Shown here: positions 25,849 to 35,388 of the stretch, in pieces
How the letters are laid out: each line of letters begins with the position of its first letter
Numbering within the stretch: position 1 is the stretch's first letter
Assembly (NCBI RefSeq): GCF_025996515.1
Contig: NZ_BLRH01000009.1
Location: 1,054,001-1,118,000 of the forward strand
Length of the DNA stretch: 64,000 nt
Direction: 5' to 3'
From: Rhizohabitans arisaemae
GTDB taxonomy: Bacteria; Actinomycetota; Actinomycetes; Streptosporangiales; Streptosporangiaceae
Translations under genes and position numbers: made by a program
Notes under the pieces: generated by a model
Database searches by the model: none
Seen by the model: only the letters and a program-made list of their open reading frames with translations
Told to the model about the DNA's origin: nothing

Positions 25849-25898
25849 CGTCTCCTCCTGCTTCGACCGTACCCGGTACGCCGCCCCGGAGGGCGGGC

Positions 25899-26336
25899 TC
25901 ATCCGCGCTCCACGCGCTTCTTGAGCTCACGCAGCGCCGTGTCGACGATGACCTTCTCCGCCTTCCGCTTCACCATGCCGAGCATGGGCACCTTGAGGGC
26001 GACCGTCAGCTCGTAGGTCACCTCGGTCCCGGTCCCGGCGTCCGCCAGGAGGTAGCCGCCCTCCAGGCCGGACAGCATGAGACCCGGCTCGACCATCCGC
26101 CAGCCGACCCCCTCGTCCCCGTGCCAGGTGTAGCCGAGGGTGTACTCGTCTTTGATGATCCCGGCGTCCAGGACGAACCGCACCAAGGTCGCCTTGCCGT
26201 CCGGCCCGGTCTGAAGGATCCGGGCCTGCCTGATCTGGCCCGCCCACTCGGGGTAGGCGGGGAAGTCGGCGATCACGGCCAGGACCGACTCCCGATCCGC
26301 GCCGATCACGATGCCGGCCCTTGTGCGATCCGCCAT
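25899..26336 (-). CDS. SRPBCC (START-like) family protein
   Basis: 145 residues with the polyketide cyclase/START fold: VIGADRESVLAVIADFPAYPEWAGQIRQARIL at the N-terminus and a C-terminal amphipathic helix (AEKVIVDTALRELKKRVE). The fold makes a hydrophobic cavity for a lipid or aromatic ligand. In several actinobacteria this gene lies between glkA and a long-chain acyl-CoA ligase, as here, which hints at a fatty-acid link but does not prove it. The ATG has GGAGGAGA upstream. It heads the leftward group, divergent from fadD. Confidence 0.85.
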   Translation of the reverse strand: MADRTRAGIVIGADRESVLAVIADFPAYPEWAGQIRQARILQTGPDGKATLVRFVLDAGIIKDEYTLGYTWHGDEGVGWRMVEPGLMLSGLEGGYLLADAGTGTEVTYELTVALKVPMLGMVKRKAEKVIVDTALRELKKRVERG

Positions 26337-26545
26337 AAGGTCTCCTCCTCGCGTCAACGCTACTCGGCGGCGCGGGCTCCCGGGGCCGCCGACACCGGCG
26401 GATCCGACCCGGAGCCTCGTGCCCCCGCAAAGAACTCATAAGCTGACATTGCGGTGTAACGCCATGGCGTCGAGATCTACCCAGGCACAACTTCGCACGA
26501 TAGCGTCCAGGCATTCGACAATAAGGTGTGGTTCAAGGAGTCACC

Positions 26546-28327
26546 GTGCGCGAGTACAACGTTCCCGGTTTTGTGGAGATCCCCGACCATGCCAACTGCG
26601 TCGCCACCATCGTCGACCGGGCCGAACGGGATCCGGGCTCGGTCGTGTTCCTGCGCAAGGTCGGCCCGACGTGGACCGACGTCACCGTCCGCGAGTTCGC
26701 CGACCAGGTGTCGGCGCTCGCCAAGGGGATGATCGCGAGCGGGATCGAGTCGGGCGACCGGGTCGCGATCATGGGCCGTACCCGGTACGAGTGGACGCTC
26801 ATCGACTACGCCGTCTGGGCGGTCGGCGCGGTGTCGGTGCCGATCTACGAGAACGCGTCCGCCGAGCAGATCCAGTGGGTCGTGAGCGACAGCGGGACGA
26901 AGGCGGTCTTCGCCGAGCTGGACGAGCACGAGGAGCGGATCCGGGAGGTCCTGCCCGAACTGCCGGAGCTTGGGCAGATCTGGCGGTTCGACAGGCTCGA
27001 CGAGCTCAACGCGCAGGGTGCCGAGGTCGACGACGCCGTCCTCGCCACCCACCGGACCAGCCGCAAGGCCGACGACCTCGCCACGATCATCTACACCTCC
27101 GGCACCACCGGCATGCCCAAGGGCTGCCGCCTCACCCATCGCAACCTGCTCTTCACCTCCCGTACCGCCGTGTTCGGCGCGCTGAAGACGGTCTTCACCC
27201 AGCAGGGCCGGTCGACCATCCTCTTCCTGCCCCTCGCACACAGCTTCGCCCGGATCATCGAGGTCGGCGCCGTGGAGAGCTCGACCCCGCTCGGGCACAC
27301 CCCCGATCTCGCCAACGTCGCCCCCGAGCTGCTCTCGTTCCGGCCGCTCTTCCTGCTCTCGGTGCCGAGGGTCTTCGAGAAGGTCTACAACCGCGCCGAG
27401 CAGAAGGCCATCGCGGAGGGGAAGGACAAGATCTTCCGGATCGCCGTCGACACGGCGATCGCCTACAGCCGGTCCCTGGACGGCTCGGGGCCCGGACTCG
27501 GGCTGCGGATCAAGCACGCCGTCTTCACCAAGCTCGTGTACGGCAAGCTGCGTGCCGCGGTCGGCGGCCGGCTGACCGGCGCCCTGTCCGGCGGTTCGGC
27601 GCTCGGCGAGCGGCTCGGCCACTTCTTCCGCGGGGTCGGCATCGAGATCTACGAGGGGTACGGGCTCACCGAGACCTCCGCGCCGACCTCGGTGAACACC
27701 CCCGAGCTGAACAAGATCGGCTCGGTGGGCAAGCCGCTGCCGGGTACCACCGTCGCGATCGCCGAGGACGGCGAGGTCCTCGTCAAGGGCGACCACGTCT
27801 TCGACGGCTACTGGAACAACGAGGAGGCCACCGCGGAGGTGATGGACGAGCAGGGGTGGTTCCACACCGGTGACATCGGTGAGCTCGACTCCGACGGCTA
27901 CCTGCGCATCACCGGCCGGAAGAAGGAGATCATCGTCACCGCGGGGGGCAAGAACGTGGCGCCCGCGCCGCTGGAGGACCGGATCCGGGCGCACCCCCTG
28001 GTCAGCCAGTGCGTGGTGGTCGGCGACGACAGGCCGTTCATCGGCGCGCTCATCTCGATCGACCCCGAGGCCCTGGACCAGTGGCGGAAGGACAACGGCA
28101 AGCCGGGCGCGGTCGCCTCGGGCACCCCCGAGATCCGCGCGGCGGTGCAGAAGGCCGTGGACGAGGCCAACCGGTCGGTCTCCAAGGCCGAGTCCATCCG
28201 CAAGTTCGTCCTTCTCGACGAGGACCTCACCGTGGCCAGCGGCCACCTCACCCCGTCCTTGAAGCTCAAGCGCAATGTCGTCGCCCAGGACTTCGCCGAG
28301 GAGATCGAGTCCATCTACCGGAAGTGA
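26546..28327 (+). CDS. Long-chain fatty acid-CoA ligase
   Basis: Activates long-chain fatty acids to acyl-CoA via acyl-AMP. 593 residues of the ANL superfamily. The P-loop YTSGTTGMPKGCRLTH, the LPLAHSFARI region, ALSGGSALGERLGHFFRGVGIEIYEGYGLTETSAPT, the motor motif HTGDIGELDSDGYLRITGRKKEIIVTAGGKNVAPAPLED and the catalytic-Lys region SPTLKL-like PSLKLKRN are all present. It is closest in layout to the FadD15-type enzymes. I chose the GTG with AAGGAG 5 bases upstream; an in-frame GTG six codons earlier lacks a site. Divergent promoter region shared with the SRPBCC gene. Confidence 0.93.
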   Translation: MREYNVPGFVEIPDHANCVATIVDRAERDPGSVVFLRKVGPTWTDVTVREFADQVSALAKGMIASGIESGDRVAIMGRTRYEWTLIDYAVWAVGAVSVPIYENASAEQIQWVVSDSGTKAVFAELDEHEERIREVLPELPELGQIWRFDRLDELNAQGAEVDDAVLATHRTSRKADDLATIIYTSGTTGMPKGCRLTHRNLLFTSRTAVFGALKTVFTQQGRSTILFLPLAHSFARIIEVGAVESSTPLGHTPDLANVAPELLSFRPLFLLSVPRVFEKVYNRAEQKAIAEGKDKIFRIAVDTAIAYSRSLDGSGPGLGLRIKHAVFTKLVYGKLRAAVGGRLTGALSGGSALGERLGHFFRGVGIEIYEGYGLTETSAPTSVNTPELNKIGSVGKPLPGTTVAIAEDGEVLVKGDHVFDGYWNNEEATAEVMDEQGWFHTGDIGELDSDGYLRITGRKKEIIVTAGGKNVAPAPLEDRIRAHPLVSQCVVVGDDRPFIGALISIDPEALDQWRKDNGKPGAVASGTPEIRAAVQKAVDEANRSVSKAESIRKFVLLDEDLTVASGHLTPSLKLKRNVVAQDFAEEIESIYRK

Positions 28328-28336
28328 TCCCGCCGC

Positions 28337-29458
28337 TCAGCCGTCGAGGAGGCAGGCGAAGCGTTCGGCGACGAGGTCCCAGTGCCATTCGCGCTCGATC
28401 CAGGCCCGCCCCTTCTCACCCATCGCCTTGGCGTGCGCCTCGTCGGTGAGCAGGCCGACGAGCGCGCCGGCGACGGCGTCCGGGGACCGGCCGTCCACCA
28501 CGTGTCCGGTCTCCCCCGGCAGCACGGCGTCCGGGGCCCCGCCCGAGGCTCCGGCGACCACCGGCAGGCCGGTCGCCGCGGCCTCGAGGTAGACGATGCC
28601 GAGGCCCTCCACGTCGAGTCCGAACAGCCTGGTCCGGCAGGGCATCGCGAAGACGTCCCCGGCGTCGTAGTGCGCGGGCAGCTCCGACCAGGGCACCGAT
28701 CCGGCGAACGTGACCGACGCCCCGACGCCCAGGGTGGCGGCGAGCCGTTCCAGCCGGCGCCGGTACGGGCCGCCCCCGACCACGAGCAGCGCCGCTTCGG
28801 GGACACGGGCGAGCACCCGGGGCCAGCACCGGATCAAGGTGTCCTGGCCTTTGCGCGGCACCAGGCGGGAGACGCAGACGACGACCGGCCGGCCGCCGAG
28901 CCCGTACCGCCTCCGGATCACCGCTCCCCCGGCGCCCGGCCGGAACACCCGGGTGTCCACCCCGGGGGCGAGCCTGGCCAGCCGGGTCCGGCCGGGGACC
29001 GCCCGCGCCAGCCGTACCCGGGTGTACTCGCCGAGGTAGGTGATGACGTCGACCGAGGAGCCGATGCGGCGCAGCATCCGCGTGGCGGGAAACCACGACG
29101 CCCATCCCGCCTCATGTCCATGACTTATCGCAATAATTCGCCTTATGCCCGCTTTGCGGAGTTCGGGGGCGAGCAGCCCCAGCGGCAACGCCGCGCCGAA
29201 CACAACGGTGTCGCAGCCGAACCGCGCGGCGATCCGTGCCGCCCTCCGCGCCACCGAGCCGACGGGGAGCATCACCGTCGAGGGATGGCGGATCACCGGG
29301 TACGGCTGCCGCGCGTCGAACGCGGCGGCCCCCCGCCAGGCGGGGGCGTAGACGACGACCGAACCGGGCGGGCGGCGCAGCGTCAGGGCGTGGACGAACA
29401 CCTGGATCCCACCGGGACGGGGCGGAAAGTCGTTGGTGACGAAGAGGATCCTGCTCAC
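28337..29458 (-). CDS. GT4 glycosyltransferase, PimB-like mannosyltransferase
   Basis: 373 residues with GT-B fold. The N-terminal domain begins SRILFVTNDFPPRPGGIQVF. The C-terminal donor-binding domain has VCVSRLVPRKGQDTLIRCWP, VGGGPYRRRLE and DVEGLGIVYLEAAATGLPVVAGASGGAPDAV, which is the E-x7-E sugar-nucleotide signature. The latter segment is near that of PimB, which adds the second mannose from GDP-mannose to phosphatidylinositol mannoside on the inner membrane face. The specific acceptor is inferred. The GTG start overlaps the stop of the M48 peptidase by 4 bases, so the two are coupled. Confidence 0.85.
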   Translation of the reverse strand: MSRILFVTNDFPPRPGGIQVFVHALTLRRPPGSVVVYAPAWRGAAAFDARQPYPVIRHPSTVMLPVGSVARRAARIAARFGCDTVVFGAALPLGLLAPELRKAGIRRIIAISHGHEAGWASWFPATRMLRRIGSSVDVITYLGEYTRVRLARAVPGRTRLARLAPGVDTRVFRPGAGGAVIRRRYGLGGRPVVVCVSRLVPRKGQDTLIRCWPRVLARVPEAALLVVGGGPYRRRLERLAATLGVGASVTFAGSVPWSELPAHYDAGDVFAMPCRTRLFGLDVEGLGIVYLEAAATGLPVVAGASGGAPDAVLPGETGHVVDGRSPDAVAGALVGLLTDEAHAKAMGEKGRAWIEREWHWDLVAERFACLLDG

Positions 29459-30660
29459 GGCACCGGCAACCCGTTGCGCGCCGCCCACGACCTGGCGATG
29501 CCGATCCGCTGCACCGCCGTCGGATGCGACGAGTAGAGCAGGTACTCCAGCGCGTCGGGGGACAGATCGGAGATGTTCTTCACGGCGAGCCGGCGCTGCA
29601 TCGCGACGAAGGACGCCGGTTCGCGGGTGAGATCCAGGGCGTGTACGTCGGCCCGCGCCTCGATCCGGCGGCTGACCAGGTTCTGCACCGGCGCGCTGAG
29701 CGTGTTGAAGAGAATGAACAACCCCAGGAGGAGCGGCACCGACTCCACCTTGAGCGCCGGGACCAGCAGGAAGATCAGACACGCCCCGAAGGCCGTGGCC
29801 AGGGCCGCGACGAGCGTCCCCGCGAGGACGTCGTTCTCCTTGGCGTGCCCCAGCTCGTGGGCGGCGATCAGTTTGATCTCCTCCGGGGTGGCGCCTTTGA
29901 GCAGCGTGTCGTACACCACGATGCGACGGGTCGCCCCGAATCCCGACACGTACGCGTTGAGGGCGGTCGTCCGCCGGGACGCGTCCGCGACCAGCACGTC
30001 TTCGACCGGCACCCCGTCCTTGCGGGCCAGGTCGAGCAGGTCGGAGCGGAGCTGCCCGGCCGCCATCGGCTTGAAGTCGTTGTAGACCGGCTCGACCACC
30101 ACCGGGTATACGAACGACACCAGGACGGTCAGGGCCGCGCCCCCGAGCGCCGCCGGGATCCACCACGACCTCGGGAACCGCCGGGCGAGCGCGACCAGGG
30201 CGAGCACCAGCACCGCGACGAGCACCGTGTTGATCGCGAAACCCTTGGCCTTGTCCAGAAGCCAGCTCCCCCAGTCCTGCACCGACAGGCCGTAGTGGCG
30301 CAGCACCGTCTCGCCCCACGCCGAGAACGGCAATGTGATCAACCGCAGGACCAGCTCGACGAGCACGACCCCGATGAGCACCTGTACGGCCCAGGGGCCG
30401 GGCAGCCGCCGCATCAGGCGCCCGCCCCAGGGGGTGACCACCAGCAGCACCGCGAAGACCAGGGTGAGCGCGAGCGAGAGGTAGCCGGGAACGTTCACCG
30501 CCGCGTCGAACGCCCGGGAACGGGCGATCTCCTCCGGGGTGAAGTACTCGGCAAGCGGGGCCGGCTCGGCGGACAGGGCGCTCCAGGGCGTGGTGAACAC
30601 GATCACGGCGGCCAAGGCGGCCCCCAATACCGTCAGCCCGGCCCAAGCTCGTGATCTCAC
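29455..30660 (-). CDS. M48-family (Ste24-type) membrane metallopeptidase
   Basis: 401 residues. About five hydrophobic helices in the first 190 residues, then the zinc site HELGHAKENDV (catalytic HExxH), followed by two more helices and the third ligand in RRIEARADVHALDL. The layout matches CAAX-prenyl protease 1/Ste24-like bacterial enzymes, which take part in membrane-protein quality control. Bacteria lack the yeast substrate, so the substrate here is unknown. GTG start; overlaps the glycosyltransferase start by 4 bases. The HtpX branch of the same family occurs separately in the psp operon at 55-56 kb. Confidence 0.9.
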   Translation of the reverse strand: MRSRAWAGLTVLGAALAAVIVFTTPWSALSAEPAPLAEYFTPEEIARSRAFDAAVNVPGYLSLALTLVFAVLLVVTPWGGRLMRRLPGPWAVQVLIGVVLVELVLRLITLPFSAWGETVLRHYGLSVQDWGSWLLDKAKGFAINTVLVAVLVLALVALARRFPRSWWIPAALGGAALTVLVSFVYPVVVEPVYNDFKPMAAGQLRSDLLDLARKDGVPVEDVLVADASRRTTALNAYVSGFGATRRIVVYDTLLKGATPEEIKLIAAHELGHAKENDVLAGTLVAALATAFGACLIFLLVPALKVESVPLLLGLFILFNTLSAPVQNLVSRRIEARADVHALDLTREPASFVAMQRRLAVKNISDLSPDALEYLLYSSHPTAVQRIGIARSWAARNGLPVP

Positions 30661-30742
30661 GCGCCACAGCGTACTTGGCGGCGCCCGTTCCCCGCCGGAG
30701 GGACGCCCCGCGCGGCACGAGTTCGCCGGGCGCAGGGGGAAC

Positions 30743-31966
30743 TCAGCCCAGGGTGTCCCGGACGAAGCGGCGCCAGTCCGCGGTGAACCGGTCCGGGCCG
30801 ACCTTGAGCACCGTGGCGAGGGCCGCCCGCTCCGAGGAGCGCTCCGCCTCCCGGTACAGCCGGACGAGCGTCTGCTCGCCCCACCGGGTGGCGATGTACT
30901 CGCAGGCCAGCCAGGCCTCCTGGTAGGCCTGCGCCAGCCGCGGGGCGTCGGCCTCGAACGCGGGCAGCCCCGGCAGCCGGCCCGGGATCTTCCCCGCCCG
31001 CACCTCGCGGGCGAGTTCCCGCGCCGCCTGCCACCGGCTCATCCCCGAATCCCGGTAGCCGATGTAGTCGGCGAAGCCCTCGACCAGCCAGGCGGGGACC
31101 GTGGACGTGGTCACCGCCCGGGTCGCGACATGGGTCAGCTCGTGGGCGAGCACGATCCGGCGCCCGGTCTCCGACAGCCGGGCGAACCCCTCGGGCACCA
31201 GCACGACCCGATCGCCCGTCCCCCGGCCGGGCACCCCGGCGGGACCCGTCGCGACCGTCGCCAGCGCCGCGATGTCCGAAAGGCCGCCTTTGGTGAGCGC
31301 CTCGGCCAGCGCGGCCGTGCCCGGCACCAGGACCACCGCCCGCCGGGTCCAGTCGCTCCCCCAGACCCGCGTGACGGACTCGATCCCCTGATCCACCAGG
31401 GCGGCGGTCTCGGCGATCCCGGCGCCGGCCCCGATCACCAGGGACCGCCGGCCCGCCGTCACCGCAACGGACTCCTCGTCCCAGATCTCCGGATCGTCGG
31501 CCAGCCCGGCCGAGCGGCCGTCTCCGGCGAGCAGACCCCGGGGGGAGATCTCGACGTACTGCCTGCGGGTGACGGAATCCCGGTCGAACCCGCGCAGCCG
31601 ATACGACAGGACGACCCACGCGATCGCGCCGTCCCCGCCGTCGACGGTGTACCGCCAGTCGGCGAACGGAAGCCGGGTCAGCCGATCGAAGAGCCGGGCC
31701 TGCGCCGCCCGGAACTCCGCCGCCCCCGGATCCACCGCCGCGAGAAACCCGTCCCGGTCCCGATCCCGTACGGCCGCGGCGCGCCGCTCCAGCAGCGCCC
31801 GGACCGCCGGGTCCACTCGGGCCGCCACCGGGACCCCGGCCGCCGACGCCGCCGGGATCCGCGGAGCCCGCGGCTCCGCCGGTATCCGATCCCCGGCCGG
31901 AAGCGCCAGGCAGAGACCGGCGCACACGACCGCCGGCAGAACCCGGCCGACGGCCACGCTGCGCAC
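30743..31966 (-). CDS. Secreted gluzincin-type metallopeptidase
   Basis: 407 residues. An N-terminal export signal (VGRVLPAVVCAGLCLALPAG) precedes an NTF2-like region (residues 50-170: VRALLERRAAAVRDRDRDGFLAAVDP ... WRYTV). A peptidase domain follows with VLAHELTHVATRAV and downstream VPAWLVEGFADYIGY, i.e. HExxH plus a Glu third ligand. This is the peptidase-MA-like organisation. It is probably released or lipid-free at the outer membrane face. The GTG start lies only 14 bases after the NlpC/P60 stop on the same strand, so both secreted enzymes may be co-expressed. Confidence 0.82.
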   Translation of the reverse strand: MRSVAVGRVLPAVVCAGLCLALPAGDRIPAEPRAPRIPAASAAGVPVAARVDPAVRALLERRAAAVRDRDRDGFLAAVDPGAAEFRAAQARLFDRLTRLPFADWRYTVDGGDGAIAWVVLSYRLRGFDRDSVTRRQYVEISPRGLLAGDGRSAGLADDPEIWDEESVAVTAGRRSLVIGAGAGIAETAALVDQGIESVTRVWGSDWTRRAVVLVPGTAALAEALTKGGLSDIAALATVATGPAGVPGRGTGDRVVLVPEGFARLSETGRRIVLAHELTHVATRAVTTSTVPAWLVEGFADYIGYRDSGMSRWQAARELAREVRAGKIPGRLPGLPAFEADAPRLAQAYQEAWLACEYIATRWGEQTLVRLYREAERSSERAALATVLKVGPDRFTADWRRFVRDTLG

Positions 31967-31980
31967 GGGGCGAGTCTACG

Positions 31981-32979
31981 TCAGGGGCGGATCCCGCCCA
32001 GGAACCTGTGGTTGCCGTACCGGGACAACGGCGTGATCTTGACGACGTCCCCGGTCTGGGGGGCGTGCAGCATCTTCCCGTCCCCGATGTAGATGCCCAT
32101 GTGCCCCAGGCCCCTGCTGAAGATCAGATCACCTGGCCGGAGGTTGTCCATCGACACGCGCCGGCTGGAGCCCCACGCCCACTGCTGGGTGGTGGTCCGG
32201 GGCAGGGAGACGCCCCCCTTGGCCCAGGCGGCCTGGGAGAGCCCGGAGCAGTCCCAGGAGCCGGGGCCGGTGCCGCCCCACCGGTAGGGCTTGCCGATCT
32301 GGGCGAAGGCGAAGCGCAGGACGGCCAGGGAGTTGCCGGACGCCGGCCCGTTGTACTTCAGGCCGGGGCTGTTGGGGTTGCCCGCCTTGTAGGTGCCGAG
32401 CCGCCTGAGCAGCTTCAACTGCTCCCGGACCGCCTTCTCGATCTTGGTCCGCTCGTCCCGTACGTCCTTGCGGGCCTTGTCCGCCTCGGTGACCAGCGTC
32501 TTGGCGTCGTTCCGCCGCCGTGTGAGCTTGTCCAGGACCGACTGGTAGGACGTGACGATCAGCGCCTGGCTCGTGGCGAGCTGGGTGAAGGAGGCCATCT
32601 GGTCCAGCGCGTCGGTGGGGTTCTCGGCACCGATCAGATTGGGCAGGGCGAAGGCCGCGGCGCCGCTCTGATACGCGACCGCCGCCATGTGGGCGACGTC
32701 GCGGCGCAGCACCTCGACGCGCTCCTGCTCCTTGGTCAGCTCGGCGTTGACCGTGTCGAACTTCTTCTTGGCCTCTTTCCACCGCTCGGTGGCGAGGTTG
32801 TAGCGCTCGACGTACTGGTCCATCTGATCGTTGAGCTTGGCCAGTTTGGCCCGCGCCTGCGCGAGCGTCGGCCGGGGCTCCGCCACGGCGGACTCACCGC
32901 AGATCGTCACGGCGAGCGTGACGGCCAGTCCCATTCCGACGACCTTGGCTGCTGTTGAGCCGGAACCTCGCGAACCCAC
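31981..32979 (-). CDS. NlpC/P60 peptidoglycan endopeptidase
   Basis: Cleaves peptide stems of cell-wall peptidoglycan, probably D-Glu/meso-DAP bonds as in RipA-type enzymes. 332 residues: signal peptide (VVGMGLAVTLAVTICGESAVA), a long coiled coil (about 38-200), and a C-terminal NlpC/P60 domain with catalytic Cys in GSWDCSGLSQAAW, His in GLGHMGIYIG and a following HAP. The coiled coil commonly occludes the active site and partners with an FtsEX-like activator. It heads a leftward pair with the metallopeptidase. A GTG start with an upstream GGGAG site was chosen. I saw no c-di-AMP riboswitch in the leader. Confidence 0.92.
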   Translation of the reverse strand: MGSRGSGSTAAKVVGMGLAVTLAVTICGESAVAEPRPTLAQARAKLAKLNDQMDQYVERYNLATERWKEAKKKFDTVNAELTKEQERVEVLRRDVAHMAAVAYQSGAAAFALPNLIGAENPTDALDQMASFTQLATSQALIVTSYQSVLDKLTRRRNDAKTLVTEADKARKDVRDERTKIEKAVREQLKLLRRLGTYKAGNPNSPGLKYNGPASGNSLAVLRFAFAQIGKPYRWGGTGPGSWDCSGLSQAAWAKGGVSLPRTTTQQWAWGSSRRVSMDNLRPGDLIFSRGLGHMGIYIGDGKMLHAPQTGDVVKITPLSRYGNHRFLGGIRP

Positions 32980-33123
32980 CTAGACGAAGCTCCCTCTTCC
33001 GACTCTTCCGAAATGACGGACCTGCGAGACAGTACTGAAGGGAACGCCGTGTTTTCAAGCGATTCCGGATTTGTCGATCAGGCCCAACCCGGGAAAAGGC
33101 CTCCGTCCGGACGAGTCGCCGCG

Positions 33124-33411
33124 TCAGTCCGCGTCGGCCAGGCCGATGGAGAAGGCCGCGTCCAGGTCGTGCTTGGAGTAGGTGCGGAAGGCGACGTGGG
33201 TCTCGGTGTGCAGAATGCCGGGGACCTTGTTGAGGGTGCGCGGGACGACGTCGGCGATCCGCTCGTAGCTTGAGACGCGGACCATGGCGAGCAGGTCGTA
33301 CTCACCGGTGATGGAGTAGACCTCGCTCACCCCGTCGATGTCCGCGACGGCCTCGGCGACCTCGGGGATACGGGCGACGTCCGCCTTGATGTGCACGATC
33401 GCGGTAACCAC
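33124..33411 (-). CDS. Stand-alone Lrp/AsnC ligand-binding (RAM) domain protein
   Basis: 95 residues comprising only the alpha-beta ligand-binding domain of Lrp/AsnC regulators: AIVHIKADVARIPEVAEAVADIDGVSEVYSITGEYDLLAMVRV and a second beta-alpha-beta unit. There is no DNA-binding helix-turn-helix. Such solitary domains form octameric rings and bind amino acids, and may modulate full-length Lrp partners. The same small gene occurs next to the DnaQ-UvrC fusion gene in other actinobacteria. Start ATG is preceded by GGGAGGAACGCG-type purine sequence. Confidence 0.9.
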   Translation of the reverse strand: MVTAIVHIKADVARIPEVAEAVADIDGVSEVYSITGEYDLLAMVRVSSYERIADVVPRTLNKVPGILHTETHVAFRTYSKHDLDAAFSIGLADAD

Positions 33412-33491
33412 GCGTTCCTCCCTGAATGTCGGGTTCGTCTCCGACTCTAGTCCGTACCCGGCCCAGGCCCCTCCGCACGGGGTTCCCCCGC

Positions 33492-35258
33492 CTACCGGAG
33501 CGGACGGCCCTCACGCGGGGTCCGGGGACCACCCGGGTCGGCCCTGGGATAGGCGGCGTCCAGCCGTGCCTTGAGCCGACCGGCCCCGTGCGCCGGCTCG
33601 CTCCACGTGCCGTCGACCTGGACCAGCCGCACCCCCGGCGAGACCAGCCAGCGCAGGATGACGTCCGTCTCCTCGGCGCTCGCCCGCGGGGTCGGACCGG
33701 CGCCCGGCGGCACCGTCTCGGCCGTGGCGGTGAGCGCCTCCACATACAGGGCCGGATGGGCGCCGCGCGGCATGACCCCCGAGGCGGCGAGCCGCCCGTA
33801 CCGGATGACGTGCAGCTCCCATCCCCCGGCGAACGCCGGGCGCGCCGCGACCAGCTCGGTGAGCCCGCTCAGCGCCGCCAGGCGCTGCATCCGGGCCGCG
33901 GTCCGGACATAGGAGGCGAGCCGATCGCGGTCCTCCGCCGCCTCCTCGTACCGCAACTCCGCCGAGAGCAGGTCGATCCTGGCCTGAACGGCACGTTCCA
34001 CCGGACGGACGTCGCTCTCCATCGCCTCCCTGGCCACCTTGACGTGCGAGGCGTACTCCTCCGCCGACTGCCGGCCCTCACAGGGCGCGCCGCACCGGCC
34101 GATCTCGAACAGCACGCACGCGGCCCGCCCCTTGCGCAGGGTGATCCGGTCCGTGCAGCGGCGCAGCGGCACGCTCTCGTGCAAGGCGTCCCTGGCGTAC
34201 TCCGCGTTCCTGGCGGAGGAGAACGGGCCCAGATACGCCGCCCCGTCGTCCTTGAGCTCCCGGACCACCGACAACCGCGGAAACACCTCCGCGGTGAGCT
34301 TGAGCCAGACCACCTTCTCCGGAAACCGGGATCTCCGGTTGTACCGCGGCTTGTTCTCGGCGATGAGCCGGAGCTCCCGTACCTCGGCTTCGAGCGGCGT
34401 CGCGCACACGATCGTCCGGACCCGCTCGGCGATGCCGATCATCTCCCGGATCCGGGTACGGGTCTCGCTCGCGGTGAAGTAGGAGCGGACCCGGGTGCGC
34501 AGGCTCGTGCTCTTGCCGACGTACAGCACGTGGCCGTCGCCGTCCTCGAACACGTAGACGCCCGGCTCGCCCGGCACCGCGTCGGCGAGATGGCGCTTGC
34601 GCTGCTGCTCCGGCGTCGGGGCCCGGACGAAGCCCTTCAGCTCCTCCAGGGTGTGCACGCCGAAGGAGCCGACCCGCTCGATCAGGGCGTGCAACACGTC
34701 CACCGTGGCCCGGGCGTCGGCGAGCGCCCGGTGGGACGGCTCGGTCCGGCTGCCGAGGACCCGGGCGAGGGTGGCCAGCTTGCAGTTGGGCGCCTCGTCC
34801 CGGGTGAGCGCCCGGCGCGCCAGGTCGACCGTGTCGACCACGGGGTTGGCGGGCGGCGGGTAGCCGTGCGCGGCGCAGGCCGCCTTGACGAAACCCATGT
34901 CGAAGGACGCGTTGTGCGCCACGAGCACGCTGCCGTAGGCGAACTCCAGAAACGACGGCAGGACCGACTCGATGCGCGGCGCGGCCATGACCATGGCGTC
35001 GGTGATCCCCGTCAGCACCGTGATGAAGGGGGGTATCGGCCCGCCGGGGTCGACCAGGGTGGCGAACTCGCCGAGAACCTCGCCTCCCCGTATCTTCACG
35101 GCGCCGATCTCAGTGATCGCGTTCTCCGCGGCCGAACCCCCGGTGGTCTCGAGGTCGAAAACCACGAAAGTGGTCTCGGAGAGGGGGGTGCCGAGCTCGT
35201 CGAGTCTCCCTTGGACTGCCTCCACGACTGCGACCTTAGATCCCGGCACCGACAAGGT
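33492..35258 (-). CDS. DnaQ-type exonuclease fused to UvrC-like GIY-YIG nuclease
   Basis: About 588 residues. The N-terminal DEDD 3'-5' exonuclease domain has FVVFDLETTG, VAHNASFDMGF, and HRALADARAT (Exo I-III). A GIY-YIG nuclease follows (GEPGVYVFEDGDGHVLYVGKSTSLRTRVRSYF, then ENKPRYNRRSRFPEKV), and a UvrC-like region with a Cys cluster CVLFEIGRCGAPCEGRQS. The fusion is characteristic of actinobacteria (Cho-like) and should act in DNA repair, perhaps trimming after incision. UvrC's C-terminal RNase H-like nuclease is not apparent. Start choice: a TTG with AGAGG 5 bases upstream fits best, though longer GTG starts (up to 35348) exist. Confidence 0.9.
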   Translation of the reverse strand, partial: TLSVPGSKVAVVEAVQGRLDELGTPLSETTFVVFDLETTGGSAAENAITEIGAVKIRGGEVLGEFATLVDPGGPIPPFITVLTGITDAMVMAAPRIESVLPSFLEFAYGSVLVAHNASFDMGFVKAACAAHGYPPPANPVVDTVDLARRALTRDEAPNCKLATLARVLGSRTEPSHRALADARATVDVLHALIERVGSFGVHTLEELKGFVRAPTPEQQRKRHLADAVPGEPGVYVFEDGDGHVLYVGKSTSLRTRVRSYFTASETRTRIREMIGIAERVRTIVCATPLEAEVRELRLIAENKPRYNRRSRFPEKVVWLKLTAEVFPRLSVVRELKDDGAAYLGPFSSARNAEYARDALHESVPLRRCTDRITLRKGRAACVLFEIGRCGAPCEGRQSAEEYASHVKVAREAMESDVRPVERAVQARIDLLSAELRYEEAAEDRDRLASYVRTAARMQRLAALSGLTELVAARPAFAGGWELHVIRYGRLAASGVMPRGAHPALYVEALTATAETVPPGAGPTPRASAEETDVILRWLVSPGVRLVQVDGTWSEPAHGAGRLKARLDAAYPRADPGGPRTPREGRPLR

Positions 35259-35388
35259 TGCCTCTGAACCCCGTTCACAGTTACCCGTATCCAACACGTG
35301 ATTGTCTATAACTGGACGTACAACGTCGAGACGGACCGTGCGCGTCAAAGCCGTACGCTTGCCTGCAACACCACAAGAGGAGTGACCC

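Noticed and set aside
32980-33123. c-di-AMP riboswitch before the NlpC/P60 gene
   Set aside because: This class of gene often has one in actinobacteria, but I find neither of the conserved riboswitch cores in the leader.
33426-35267. Plus-strand 600-codon frame opposite the DnaQ-UvrC gene
   Set aside because: Arg/Pro/His-rich translation without motifs; the minus strand carries DEDD and GIY-YIG motifs.
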